64,000 nt of DNA from Silurus meridionalis (GCF_014805685.1 NC_060884.1:12302356-12366355), one strand, 5' to 3'; shown: positions 1 through 22,100, counted from the first letter of the stretch. Notes: generated by a model not told the origin, from the letters alone. Made by a program: numbers and translations.

Positions 1-311
1 AACTTGAGCGTAGGACTCCATGGAACCTGTTTGATACACCAGGGACTTTATGCCGCCTTCTTAACTTTCCTGAAATGAGCTCTATCTATTGGATCTATCT
101 AGGGTGCAGCCCAGCAAACGTTAAAAAAGGTATACTACCAGGTGCATTTGAGAGTTTCTATTTTTTTTTTGTTTGTTTTTGTTAGAGCGGTCTACATGAG
201 CCGAGTGAATTGTATTTGATATTAGAAAGTTCAGGGAAAATCTTTAAATGAAGCCTAAAGATTTAACACATTTATATTTGGTTTCGGCTGTCGGCAATTC
301 GTTTAATGTCC

Positions 312-351
<40 letters not shown>

Positions 352-928
352 CAAAGAACTGAAGTGAGTTTCCTGGTTGTCCGATTCTCCATTAGTATTT
401 CCGCCCTGTTCTAGGTAATCTGTCATCAAGATTACATGCTGAATAGGTACTGTTTTATAGCTGTTTGGATTTTGACAGAGCTGGAGAGGCGTTCCAAGGA
501 AAAGTTTGTCTGTCAGCAGCAGATGTTTCGCAGTGACCATGTCCCCTACCTTGTTTGAAGCTCCCTTCCTTTAGGGCAGATTTGAAAATAAGCTGTGGCT
601 TTGAACTTTGCTCATCTCTTGTAGCTTCATTATAGCAGCTGTGGTGCTTAATTGACCATGTAGCAAATGCCTTTTGTCATTCGTTTCCAGCTAAATGTAA
701 TGATAAACAAACAAGACTAGGTTTTATGTTTTTGTTTGATTGTTTAGTCTCGAAAAGAGAGAGAAAAAAAAAAGTGAGAGAAAATGTAACAGTGTCTTCC
801 TTGTCACCTGGGTTTTTCCAAACAAAGGAATTCATATGGTTTTTCTATCCAACATGAGTCAGAGCACCCCGTGTTTATCTGCTGATGCCCCAAATCATGT
901 ACCTCAAACTATTACTCTCTCTTTGTAG
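1..928 (+). other. frmd4b: frmd4b intron sequence upstream of the first visible exon
   Basis: No coding exon is recognisable here. The 300 or so residues of the FERM domain that should precede the exon at 929 are outside the window, so this is the 3' part of an intron. It contains a (TG)n tract at 319-349 and ends in a pyrimidine-rich stretch followed by the acceptor AG at 927-928. Confidence 0.75.
319..349. repeat. (TG)n microsatellite
   Basis: Uninterrupted TG dinucleotide run in the frmd4b intron, seen directly. Confidence 0.95.
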
Positions 929-8306
<7,378 letters not shown>

Positions 8307-9680
8307 GAAATGAAAAGAAGTTCCTCATGCTTTGTGCCTTTTACAAAACCCCTGTTTATGTTCATTTTTTTCTGTGGGTGACAAGTTTAACTACCAGAAC
8401 TTTAAGGAATGTTACCAGGCAAGGATTCTGTAAAACAGCATTCAGCCAGCTCAGAGAGCACGGGTGAATTCCCTTGCAACAGAACCGAAACGGGCCTTTG
8501 GGGCACACTGAAGAGCAACACATTGTGTGTGGTGCTAGCACTTCTGGAACTTGGCCTGCCATGATGAACGTCTGCTGTGGAATTTTCTTCGGGATTTGTT
8601 AATATGGTAAAAGTGATTGGGCCGAGTAAGGTGGTAATCGAGCCAAATAGCCTGGACCATTCTATTGCCATGGAGGGATATTACAATCGTAAATCTTTTT
8701 CATGGACACAAAGCAAATAATAATATGAAGGACTAAGCTCAGCTGGTTTCTATTGTGTGAAAAGTCTCCCATGGACATTTTTTTTTTTTTTGCCGTTTGT
8801 TTAAAGAACTTGAAGCATTGATCTTTATATTGCTGTTGAAGGTCTCTTTTTTTTTTTTTTTTTTTTTTTTGCAAAAGTATTCTATATATAATTATGCATA
8901 AACATTGGATTCACAAGGGCTTTTGAAAATGGCTATGCAAGAAAATGGAAGTTCATTCAGTATTTTTGTATTTTTTTTTTTCTTTCCACCCCACTCTAGC
9001 AGGTGCTGTGCTTTTAATCATGTATTTACGTGCTGAATTATTCACACACATTATTTAATGTGCACTGTGTTGGTCTGCCAGTTTGCTGGGTGTAAATCAT
9101 ATAAAAAGATCAGAAATCTGTATCTTCACATTAATTAGATAAACATTACTTTGGGATGAAAAATGCAGACTCCTGGTGGCACGCACATGACATACATATG
9201 TGTAAATCATGCCATGGAATATTCTACATAACTTATTACTAATCATTGGAACATAGCATTTCTAGCTTTTCTTTATTACTGTTTTTTTTTTTTTTTTTTT
9301 ATACTTTTTAAAGCCCAAATTGTTTTAAATTCACACAATTTCAAAGATATAGCACTAATGAGGTTACCATGTGGATAGGTTATACAGCTTTTTTTTTTTT
9401 GCTTTTTTTTTTCTCTCTTCACCAATCTTACTGCATACAATAGCAGCACCCTAGGCCTGGCTTTTGCCATTTTCTCCCTCTTTTTCTCTTTCTCCAGAAG
9501 AGACTTGTTTATGTATATGTAAATTCTGTATATAGTTTATTTTTTGTCATTTTTAAAGAGAATTTTTTTGTATGTCCTTTTTGAAAAATGTGTAATATAT
9601 AGTAATCCGAAATGTTAAGCTGGTTCTTAGTAGTTTCAATCAATGAAATCTCTTTGAATTAAACAAAAAACGACTAAACT
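8307..9680 (+). other. frmd4b: frmd4b 3' untranslated region (approximate)
   Basis: Non-coding sequence after the stop at 8304-8306, AT-rich with many T tracts and ATTTA-like motifs. An ATTAAA hexamer at about 9658 is the best poly(A) signal I see. The true cleavage site is not determinable by eye. Confidence 0.4.
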
Positions 9681-10980
9681 AAGCATTTTCATTTACAACT
9701 CGGCAGGTTAAGATGAAATGAAGAGTTAAGGCTCTTTGTGTTGCAAAAGAAAAAAAAAAAGTTCTTTCTTTCTTTTTTTTCTCAAGGAAGCGATCTAATG
9801 CCTTGCATTCTTTCCAGTGTCACACTATGAGGAAAGACAAAAGTTATTTTGCTGCATATATAGAAAACCAGAAGAACCTGTAGGAGAGCCGACACACTCC
9901 TACCTCATAGAGACCAAAACCTGATCAGCTACGTTTACATAGCTGAGTAAGAGCAGATCACGCATGCAAAATCCATTCATTGCGTGTATATATAATACTC
10001 GAGGTTAATGGAAATGTTCACTGTATACATAAAGAAATAATCCAGATTTTTTCATTTTGTTCTGCTATTTTTTATTTTTTTTATCTTATGGGTGTAGGTG
10101 AATCTTTCAATGTTCTGCTAATCAAACATTTCACAGCTATAGTTCTCCAGTTTGCCTTTTTTGTTAGCAATTTACACCATCTGCAAGTTCTCCACTTGAG
10201 GACTACTTAAGATCTATTCATTATCCTAACAAAGGATTCTAAGAAACACTGCAACAAAACACAATACAAGTGCAAGCTGGAACAGCAAAGTTGTTGTTCT
10301 TGGGTAAACTTTAGTAGGCCGAAGTTTTAGTAGCTGCCTTGCTTGAACGTCACAATGTGAACGATCACTATCGTCAGTACGTTAATTTGTCACTAATTCT
10401 ATTTGGAAAAGCTAAACAGGTTTAAACATTCAACAAGATGGAAATACTGAATTCATATTTTTAACTGCAATTGTCTGCTATTTATAATTGTTGTTGCACA
10501 GAAGCTCAAGCAGAACAACAGCTAAGTACAAATAAGACTGTTCTATATTGTAAAGTACTAATTACATTTTGGAAAGAGCAATATCTTGTCACATACCTTG
10601 CATGATTGAAATATTACTCTGGGAAAGTGCTTCCTTGTCTCACTCATTGATGTACTTCCTTGTTCGAGTCAGATTTTGCTGTCGATTAGCTGATTTGTGA
10701 ACATGATCTCACTTATGTTTAAGACCCCATCAGCAGCTTTAGCTTTAGCAGACATTTAACAACTGTCCTGTATTCCCGGGGTCCCCAATCACCAGGCCAT
10801 TTGGAACAATTGAAAAACTTTTAAATAATGATTTTATTTCCATTTGATTGCCTTTCACATATTGATAGTTGACCACATATTTTAAAAGTCAATTTCCATT
10901 TTTTTTTTTTCTTTTCAACGTGTCGATAAAAACGGTTTCTGCTGATTCTGTATCATGGCGAGTTACATTTTTATTATATA
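9681..10980. other. intergenic, nothing recognised
   Basis: AT-rich sequence with no convincing coding frame, RNA gene or repeat family. It may still belong to a longer frmd4b 3' UTR. Confidence 0.4.
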
Positions 10981-11469
10981 CAGTACAGACCAAAAGTTTG
11001 GACACACCTTCTCATTCAAAGAGTTTTCTTTATTTTCATGACTATGAAAATTGTAGATTCACACTGAAGGCATCAAAACTATGAATTAACACATGTGGTA
11101 TTATATACATAACAAAAAAGTGTGAAACAACTGAAAAATGTCATATTCTAGGTTCTTCAAAGTAGCCACCTTTTGCTTTGATTACTGCTTTGCACACTCT
11201 TGGCATTCTCTTGATGAGCTTCGAGAGATGCTTGGCACTTGTTGGCCCTTTTGCCTTCACTCTGCGGTCCAGCTCACCCCTAAACCATCTCGATTGGGTT
11301 CAGGTCCGGTGACTGTGGAGGCCAGGTCATCTGGCGCAGCACCCCATCACTCTCCTTCTTGGTCAAATAGCCCTTGATGCCTTCAGTGTGACTCTACAAT
11401 TTTCATAGTCATGAAAATAAAGAAAACTCTTTGAATGAGAAGGTGTGTCCAAACTTTTGGTCTGTACTG
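10981..11469 (-). mobile_element. Tc1-like transposon, internally deleted copy A
   Basis: A 489-bp element flanked by TA (10979-10980, 11470-11471). The terminal inverted repeats begin CAGTACAGACCAAAAGTTTG and are nearly perfect for at least 70 bases. The interior between them reads on the minus strand as the C-terminal end of a Tc1 transposase (NQSKRWLL context). Most of the transposase is missing. A shorter relative of the same family lies at 49724-49997. Confidence 0.9.
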
Positions 11470-14400
11470 TATGTTATAACTGACCACCAGTCCACCAGTA
11501 TACAAAGCTTGACTTGCTTTTGCCTAAGATGAAATTCTCAAAAACTAATCCGTGACCACAATTGTTTGTCCCACCCACTAGCATTTCCTCCTAAACTAGA
11601 GATGGTCAATACTAAGTAATTTTAGGAGCAGTGTTGTCCATCAATACTGGTAGCAATACTTACAGTAGCTGTGTGCTTGTAATACGCACTGAATTGGAAA
11701 TTTAAGATAATCTGAAATAGATTCACCTTTAATGACTGAACAATATTAATCCAATAAATATTTAACAAAAATATAATCCCATCTACATCCTTCCCCTTGT
11801 TTCTGTTTTGACTGATCAACTCGTGCCTTTGAAAATCTCTCAAAAGGTACAGAAAGCTGAAATGTATGTATTTGGAGGAAAAATCCTATATATGTTAAGT
11901 ATCAACTCTTCTGATTTCTATCCTCTCTATGCAACACCAGCATTGAAAGTACTGATACTTTTGGAATGTTCTGCTCATCCATATTCAAAGCAGCTGCTGT
12001 TTTTGACTGCAATGTTGAGAGCAAATTACACTCATGCACTTTCTACTGAACAGGGTCATGGTGACTAAGAATTAATGTACTTTATAAATATGTACATATT
12101 TAGCTTGGCTTTAAATTGTTTTTTTAATCAAGTGTATTCCAAATGTCTTCACACATACAAGAAATCTTCACTTTTTTTTTTTTTTTAGCTTATTTTTAAC
12201 GATTTCCAAAATATCCTCTACATAATTGCCGGTTTTTTTTTTGTAATTGCCGCTACAAATTTTGGCTCCCGGTTTGGCAGCAGTGTCATGTCTGATGAGC
12301 TTGTGGTTTCCTGTTATGGTCCATCGCATCCTTGATCCCATCACAAGAATGATTTCAATATGTTTGTCCAAAACAACGCATAATATATATATATTACAAA
12401 ATATGAAAGATTTGAAAAGACTTCATTAAACGGTTTCATTTACTAACACACTTGTGGCTGAAGGAGCACAAATCTCCATAAGCACACTCCAAAATCTAGT
12501 GGAACATCATCTCAGAAAAGTGGAAGTTGATAGTAAACTACTAATGTGAAGTGGGATGTTTTTAAAAAAAACACAATCAGCTATAAGACAAGTGTTCACA
12601 AACCTTTGTCTATACAATGCAGTTTCTGGTGGTGGTGCAGAAATGTTAAAAGTCTTGGTATTTTGACACAATTCTTCTTGTATTAAATCATATACGTGTT
12701 GACATTTTCATAAATGAGCATGACTTTTTCGGAGCATGCATTAGCGTCTTTCTCCTAAAACGAGTAGGCTGCGATCAATTTACACTCTAGTACCATTTAC
12801 TGTTTATGATCTACCTTACATGAGACCCGTTACAGACTGACCATAGAACTTACATTCAACTGGAGCTGGCTATTGTTCTCTTGTAAACTCTGTTCCATAA
12901 AGCTCACCTCTCCCCAAACAAACTGCGATGTTAGGGTCACAGCTGTGCCCTGCTGTCTCTCTTCCTTCTTCCTTCAAGACAACAGCTGCACAAAGACATC
13001 AGGAAGGGGCAGCAGCAGCTGACACTAGTCTTTCAAAGAGACAATGGCCTTCTATCTGTATCTTACTTTACCAGGCACCTCTTCCTCCATCAAAGTCCGA
13101 GTTAACACACGTGTAAGTCCGGGTCGGTCTTTCTTTCTTTGGTGGTCAACCTCTGTGGAGTAGGAGCTTGATCATTCTTCAAACATGTCTATTTCTGGAA
13201 CACACGTTTACCTCAAAAGGAACGGCTTGACCTTTTGAACTTTTAGGTCGGAATTTGGTTTTGCAGCAGCCTTCTAATTATGAGGCAAACCACATGCAAG
13301 TACATTTGTAAAAGTACTTAAAAAAAGGCCTGTAATTATTAAAGCCAAACTGCAATATTTTAAAAGCAGATTGAGAGGTTTTTTGTGCTAATTGCTGAAC
13401 ATAATCCTACTTTTATACAGTAAGAACATTTCTGCAGTAACCAAGTGTTGCAGAAATGCGTGTCAAGATTATTTATGATAAAATTAGGGGATTTCATTCC
13501 CAAGTGCAACGTAGTTAATCACAGGATACAGTGGTGTGTCAGTATCCCAAATACAAAGAGTTTTTAAACACGTCCCCATACAGAAAAACGTCTCAGAGGT
13601 ACTTTAATTACGGTTTAGGTTGTCTCACATTGTGTCTTGTACTGGGAAAACTATTCCCCTCTCACTGGACAACTTTCTATTGTTCGGCTGTTTTGTGAAG
13701 CTTTGTCTTTTAAACCACTTCATGTTGTCTTGTGTACAGCTGTTGCAGAAGGGGTTGTTCTGCAGAAAAATTTGCCTGCAAAACAGGGCGTCTTAGCTGC
13801 ACAGCAGGTAGGGTTGGTGCCTTACACTAACTGAGCTCAGATTACCGTTTGTGTGTAGTTCCACGTGTAGATTTCCTTTCCTCTCCAGGTTCAGGTTTCA
13901 GTTCTGCCTGTATGTATGAATGAGAGTCATGAGACTGCACACATGTTTGTGATGCCCTGTGTTACACAGTTAAACTTACGATCTACTGTATGGTGACCCC
14001 GATCCGAATGAGATACATAAACCAGCATAAAACTTACATGTGCATAAACAAGAGAAAAACTTGCATAATCGACTTAGCTGTTATATATTAGCTGGTAGTG
14101 TGTATGATAGAAACGCTGACCACAGCACTCCAGTCATTTAGGGACAACACTAGAGAAAACACACACACAGCTGTTCAAGCTCTGTTTGGAGAGGTTCCTG
14201 TAATAGCATCTGCACTCACTCTGACTTATTGCTACATTCATTCGTAGTGCTTGTCCATGTTGCCTGATAGTCATCAGCCTGAGAAACAAGTACTTAATTC
14301 AATTCTGTTGCTTGTGATTGCTTGAAGCTTAAATCGAATGTTATTTGTGGAACACTTTTCCATGGAAACACTAACACCAGCCTCAGAGAGATGTTGAGGA

Positions 14401-16184
14401 GAACCTTATGTACAGTAATACTGCTTACTGAAATTGATATTCTTCCTGATAAATTGTGTACTGTAAGTGGTTTAAAATATAATCTATATTGTTAAATTCT
14501 TGAACCCTACATTAAATAGTTTAAATAAATTCTATATAAATTCTATAGCAGCAACTTATTTGTATGCTGGACGCATTACATAATCTTAAACTAAAAATAT
14601 GATATTTAACAAGTACACTGATGTTTTCACGTCTTCTGAACAGAGACGTGTATGTATGTAACGTCTATGGAGTCTTGTGGGCCAGTATTTGAACAGTCTG
14701 TCTGTTTTCTCTCACAGGACAGACTTTATGATGGTTTCAGATTTTTTTTTCCAGCAAGTTGAATTCTTGCCTTATTAACTTCAAGAAAAAGGAAAATATG
14801 AGCCTGGTGAAGCGATGACTGTTTACTGTTAATGCAACCTTATTACAGGAAACGAATTGTTCTGTGGACTCCTGGGAAAAGGAAAAAATAGGCAAAATAT
14901 TAAGCTTTTAAAAGGTCAGCATTCATCAAGAATGTAACAAAGCCCATTAAAAACCTAGACATTTATATGTATGTACATTAATAGTAAAAATATGGCATCG
15001 CTTTTAACACATAAGAAGAATTGTAATTGTTGGTATGGTTTACATGGAATAAAAGAGTTTGGTTAAAAAGCTGTAGTTGGACAACGATCAGGGTCTAGTT
15101 TGAATTGCACAATGCAACCATATTTCTACAACAGCACATCTCATATGGTTTTATTTCTTACTTAACATGTACCAGAAACCTGGGCTCATGAGGAACAAAG
15201 CGGGATTAATTAGGTCACATGGGGTGCAGCTTGGAAAAGGAAGCGTATTATGAGCGCTGTTGCTGATTCAGCAGTGCAGAAGAGCAGCCACATGAGTAAC
15301 TACAGACACTCTTAAGTCAAGCCATGCATATAACAGACATAACAGACCCAGTCATCTACTGCACCTTTTGATGAGAACACCACAGTCATACTCCATGATC
15401 TATGACAGTCTTATTCTCTGGTTAAGATAAGCCACGAAAGCATGTACTTTGGGAGAGAAAAAAAAACATACAAAAAAAGTTTTTTGTGTCATTTAATACC
15501 ACCATGGTGGTTTTTTCACAAAATGTAAACACTGAATCTTTCAGACATAGTTTACATTTGCGATTTCATTATTAACAACAACATTTTTGGATTTATAAAT
15601 GATTGACCAGATAACGGAGGAACACTACATTTTGTAACCCTGAATATGTTAAAGACACTTTCACATTCTACATGATTCCTTGCATTACTTCCTCTTACAC
15701 TAAAACATGCTGCTGTACATGCCTGTTTAAGTTAAATGAGATGCATTTAAATCCAGGAAATCCACAAAAAAACAAACAAAAAAAAACAGGAAACTAATAC
15801 CAAAGGACTTTGGTTTTATCACAGATTAAATAAAGATCATAGAAGGATCATCTACCAAGCCATAAATCTACCTTCAATTCATGATAACGGAACTTGAGCC
15901 CAGAAGCTACTTTCATACGCGTTTACTCATCATCAGGAGTTTTTATCAGGTTAACATCACATCCTACAAAATCTTTGGTTCTCTCTTAAAAACACAAAAA
16001 AAACCTTTAATCATTTGATAGTACAAAGAAGAGTATTTCAATTCATAGAAAAAAGTTTTTGTCGCCTCTTTATGTCGCATGACGGACATCTCCCTGCAAG
16101 CATACATTCACACATCTTATCTTGAGATGTAATCATCCGTACACTCGGATCTGATCGTGAATGAAAATAAGGAACCCCCCGCAG
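11470..16184. other. intergenic between frmd4b and arl6ip5
   Basis: About 4.7 kb with no supported gene. The part nearest 16184 is probably the arl6ip5 3' UTR (a minus-strand ATTAAA lies at 16006-16011). Poly-T and poly-A runs occur at about 12172, 12233, 15462 and 15777. In other vertebrates lmod3 sits between these two genes, but no leiomodin-like frame is visible here. Confidence 0.5.
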
Positions 16185-19100
16185 TCATTCCTTGAGCTTG
16201 GTCTCTAGGAAGTCTTGAATCTTGTTTAAATTCTCTTCGTGTTGGCCGAGCGCTTCCAGCAGAATGCCCATAGGCGACTTTTTCAACCCTGCGCTCTCCA
16301 TCTTATTTTCCAGCTTGTTCTTCATGTTGCGCAGCCGCAGTGATGCATGAGCAAAGATCACTGTGATTCAAAAAGAACAGCACTGATTGAACTGCAATGA
16401 GATGCTTATTGTCTTAAGAATATGTATAAAGTAATATGTGTGATAAAATTGTTATAAACCTTAAAGAACATTTTTACTAAAAGGGACATTGCTGCTCCGG
16501 AAGGATAACAGTGGGGATTTTTCCCATTAAAAAGCTCCTGATAGTATTTATAAACTCCAAATTTACTGTGCGTTTGTTATACATTCCGACAGCAATGTGG
16601 TCTGGAAAAAAGTTTGTGTCTTATATGGTTGATCATTCTCATATCATCGTAGTTTGAAAATAATGAACGATGACACCTATGGGTGTACAGCATGAGTGCG
16701 GTGCACTTCCTCAATCATCTGAATCATCAATCACAAGAGAGGAACAAATCTGACTCACAGATTAGGGGGAGTTTTATTCCCAGCAAGAAGACCATTACTC
16801 CGCCGAAGAGGGTCATCAGCAGGTAGCTGGTAAGCATCACTAAAAAGACAAACAAGGTAGGGTTGTCCTGCTTAAAGTTCTTAATCATAGCTTTGTTGTC
16901 TCCAGCCCACACGGCGGCAAGGAACATTGCTACGACCACTGCTGCTCCTGTGAACATGCTGATGGGGTTTGAGAACCTGAGGACAGAGGAATAGACAAAG
17001 GCAGGACATCACTAAGGGGAAACAGAGACATTATTTGAAAATAGTGACATCTAGTGATAGACTGAGAATATAAAAAGGAGCAGCCTTTATTTGTCACATA
17101 TACAAGTGCATCTCAATAAATTAGAATATCATTAAAAAGTTGATTTATTGTAGTAATTCAATACAAAAAGTGAAACTCGTATATTATATAGATTCAGCAC
17201 ACACATACTGATATATTTCAAGTGTTTATTTCTTTTAATTTTGATGATTTTGGCCCACATTGAACAAAAACCTCTAATAAAAAAAAAACTCTAATCTCAA
17301 TTCTTGGTAGTGGCTCCTTTTGCTTTAATTATTGCCTCAATTCGGTGTGGCATGGAGGTGATCAGTCTGTGGCACTGCTGAGGTGGTTCCAGGATTCTTT
17401 GACAGTGGCCTTCAGCTCATTTGCATTTTTTGGTCTCTTGTTTCTCATTTTCCACTTGACAATAACCCACAGATTCTTTATGGGGTTCAGGTCTGGAATT
17501 TTGCTGGCCAGTCAAGCACATCAACATCATGGTCATTTAACCAACTTCTGGTGCTTTTGGCAGTGTGGGCAGGTGCCAAATCCTGCTGGAAAATTAAATC
17601 AGCATCGATATATAGCTGGTCAGCAGAGGGAAGCATGACGTGCTCTAAAACTTCCTGGTAGACGGCTGTGCTGACCTTGGACTTGATAAAACACAGTGGA
17701 CCAACACCAGCAGAAGACATGACTCCCCAAACCACCACTGACTGTGCAAACTTCTGTGCCTCTCCTCTCTTCCTCCAGACTCTGGGACCTTGATTTCCAA
17801 ATGATTTCTGTTCATCCTTGTCACTCCCAATGAAAACCTCAACATCTTCAGCTCTGCTACCTCCAGCTCCACCTCCTGACTTTAACCTAATGCCACTGTC
17901 TCTAATCCATACATCATCACAGGTCTCACCAAAGTCCTATAAAATTTCACTTTCACTCTTGCAGATACTCTTCTATCACAAATCACTCCTGACACTCTTC
18001 TCCACCCACTCCACCCTGCCTGCACTCTTTTCTTCACTTCTCTAACACACTCTTCATTATTTTGCACTGTTGACCCCAGTTACCTGAACTCCTCCACCTT
18101 CTCCACCTCTTCTCCCTGCAACCACACCACTCCACTGCCCTCCCTCTCATTCACACACATGTACTCTGTCTTACTCCTACTGACTTTCAATCCCCTTCTC
18201 TCCAGTGCTGTCCAGGTTCTTCTCAACCTTCTCTCTACTCTCACCACAAATCACAATATTTCGGACATTCGGTGCAACCCAGATGAGGATAGGTTACCTC
18301 TTGAGTCTGGTTCCTCTCAAGGTATCTTCCTATCGCCATCTCGGGGAGTATTTCCTTGCCACAGTCGCCACCGGCTTGCTCATCAGGGACAAACTTACTT
18401 ATAAAGAACATATTCACTTTTAATCACCACATTATCTGTGTAAAGCTGCTTTAAGACAATGTTCATTGTTAAAAGTTCTATACAAATAAAAATGAATTGA
18501 ATTGAATTGAATATTATCTGCAAACATCATAGTCCATGGAGACTCCTGTCTGACCTCGTCTGTCAACTCTTTTAATCCCAATTCTGTTTTGCCAACCTTT
18601 CAACTTATGCTGTCCTGCACTTCCTCATTCCACCACCACGTCTTTTTGTCTTCCTTTCTATTTCCAGATGTCACACCAAGTATCTTTCTAGCTGTCTCCC
18701 TTATCACATCTGCAGTAGTTGCCCAATCATCCAGCACCTCTTCACCACCACCGAGCCCCTGTCTGACCTCTTCCCTGAATCTCACACTACAGTCTTCCTT
18801 CTTCAGTTTTCACCATCTTATTCTTCTTTCAGTCCTCACTCTTCTCACTTCTTCTTAAAATAAGTATTTACCACTGCCAATTCAATCCTTTTAGCAAAAT
18901 CTACCACCATCTGCCCTTCCACATTCTTCAACTTAAGGCCATACCTACCCATCACCACCTCATCACCTCTGTTCCCTTCACCTACATGCTAATTGAAATT
19001 TGTCCCAATTACCAATCTTTCATTCCTAAGTACACCTTCTACCACTAACTCACTCCAGAATTTTTCCTTCTCCTCCATCTCACATTATTGCAAATAGCAT

Positions 19101-22100
19101 ATGTTTGCATAAGGTTCACATGACACAATAGTAATGAATGAACAATGAACAAATAGTGAATCTTATACAAATGAAACTGTTTAAATGTTCCAAATCTTAG
19201 ATTCTTGATACTGTGTGTTGTTACCTAGATGATCGAAGACTTTTTATGATGATCACATGCACATTATCAACTTGTGCTGTTAATATCATGAATAGCAGCT
19301 ACGCTAATTGCTCTCCACTGCTTCTCTTTCTCTCCCCATCCCGAGGCTTCCTGAGGTTTGGCCAGCTCCAGTCACGTCCCACCTTGTGAAGATTATGGAC
19401 TTTAAATAAGTAGATGCCGAACTCGCAAACATCCTGAACCATCTAGAGACGTACCAGTGCCAGTTGGATCCCACTACATGTGTGGAGTTTGACATTGGAC
19501 TTCCTGAAGTGTTTAAAGGCTCTGGCATGGAGAAGCTGTTGCTGGATCTGTGATGATCACAAATGTTGAGCTCAGTAGCTCCTACATTTATACCAAAGAC
19601 TGTAGAAAGAACATTTACTTATAATCTTACACTCCAGTGCTCATGTTAGTTCTCACTCTCCAGTGTTCTGTATTGTTGAAAGATTTATGATCAAACTCTT
19701 GATGTCACCCAAATGAGGATGGGTTCCCCTTTTGAGTATGGTCCCTCTCAAAGTTTCTTCCTCATAACATCTAAGGGAGTTTTTCCTTGCCACAGTCACC
19801 ACGGCTGCTCATCAGGGATAAATGCACACCATTCACCTTAACTGTTGATTTCTGTAAAGCTGCTTTGAGACAATGTCTGTTGTGAAAAGCGCTATAGAAA
19901 TAAACTTGACTTGACTTGTTATAGTTTTTCAGTCTTGCAAAATTAAACCCCCATTTATTTTTAAATAAATTGCCCAAAAACTGCATAATTATTTGATGTT
20001 GATGAAGGCAACATGATACTTCAAAGGGCTCTTAAGCGTGTAAACTATTGAACAGGATGACCAATGTAAATGTTATTATTTTTTATCTAGTACTGCCATG
20101 CAAAAGCTAAAAAAGAAGCCACAAAAATGTTTACATTCTTCTCAGAAGATAAAAATAATCTGCAACGCGTATGTTCATTTATGACTGCAACTATGCATGA
20201 TTGATCATTGCAACAGTTTCTCATTGCATAATGAAATTTCAGAATGTGAATGACACATCTGAAAAGTTCTGAACTAAATGAGGAAGAAAATGCTGGGTGA
20301 GGTTCTTTGTAAATGTATCAGAATTTCATTAGTAACCAAAGCAAACTTATTCAAATTAGTTCAATATTTGACTGTTTTATTTTTAGTGAATATAGCTTCC
20401 TGAAGCTGCCACTTTTCATCCTGCCAGGTTTCGTTTCCCTCAACCATTATATCACGAAGATTTGATCAGACTTTCCTTTTGTTAATTACTTGGATCTAGG
20501 GTCTTGGATTTCCATCTGTTTAGGTCTATTATGCATCTTAGGGAAAATGTTATAAAAATCTCCTACCACAAACATATGCATTTGTTGAAACATTTGCAAG
20601 ATGAATAATGATGCGTTATAACTGAGTTGCTTTTTTTCCCCCATCAGTAGCTAGCAGTCATTTCTCACTCTAAAGTCACAGAAGTTTCTATTTTCATGCT
20701 CCACTTCCAGTGGCATTGTCATATTGGTGAGAAATCTATGACTTGAATTAAAGAATTAATTAGTATTAGAATTAAAGTGTATATTACACATTGGACTCCA
20801 GAATGTTAAGCTGACATGCAATACAGCTGAACAGAGCTGGAGGAAACTCTTGGCCTACATGATGGCATTCGAAAATAGCAGCAAAGGAAAAAAACTCAAA
20901 TATGCCACAACATTAAGACAGCTGTCTAACATTGTATAGGTCCCCCTTGTGCTGCCAAAGCACCTGACTGAGGCATGGACTTCACAAGACCTCTTAATGT
21001 GTGCTGTGGCATCAGAAACCAGGATATTAGCAGCAGAACCTTTAATCCTATAAACTGCGAGGTGGGGGCTCTATAGATCGGACTTGTTTGTCCAGCACAT
21101 CCCATGGATGCTTAATCAGATCGATCAGGAACTCATGTTCTTCATTGTGTGAGGACACTGGCATTAGGGAATGTCATTGCCATAAAGAGGTGCACAATGC
21201 TTAGTTAGGTGGCAGGTAGGTGACATGTATCGCAGTAGCATCTATTAATAAAAGACTCAAAGCCTTCCTAGTAACATTGCCCAGAACATCACAGTGCCTC
21301 TGGCAACTTGCCTTCTTCTGGGTTCAAACGTATCCAGCCGTCTAAGTGATGTAAAACATATGCGGTCCCTTACACAGCAAACTGTGAGTTCTGACACCTT
21401 TCTATTTACTTTTTCATGAATCAAATTTCACGTGAATCAAAGAGCTCATGGTCATGTCGCCGGTCCAGCAGTTGCCATTCTTTGAAACACTTTGTGCACT
21501 AACCACATTATACTAGGAACACCGCCGATTTTCCTGCCATTTTGGAAAAGCTCGGTCACAAACCGGCACTTGTAAAAGTCACCAAACTTCTTGTGCTTGC
21601 CCATTTTTCCTGGCTTCAGCACAACTTCAAGAACTAACTGTTAATATATCCGAGCCCTTGACTGGTGCTTCTGTAAGGGGGATAATTAGCATTCTTCTCT
21701 TCACCCATCAGTGGTTTAGGGTTATGGCTGTGTTACAGTATGTGTCTCCTAGTCTGCACTGCACTTTTAACTTTGATGACTGGATTAAAAACGTATACTT
21801 TGAAATCAAAAACAGCTGTAACTTGTCTGAATGAAAGGATAAAGTATAAAAAACTGGGACTGGAGCTGGACTTTATTCACCAATACTTCTGAGTCCCTGT
21901 GGATCTGCCATTTGGATGGTCAGCAATTTATAGGCACCGTGTCATCCGGCACAGCAATCACTATGGGTTTCTATATTTACAACCAACAATTACCTCATGT
22001 TCCCAAATTGGCAGAAATGTTGAATGATGCAGCTCTACCCAAGTCAGTGAGTTACAGGGCTGATGTGCATGTGGCAATATGGCCTCTTTTACTCATTTCT

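Noticed and set aside
12168..12371. Minus-strand frame of 67 codons near the arl6ip5 3' side
   Set aside because: Lys-rich ends come from poly-A/T runs; no homology recognised; not leiomodin.
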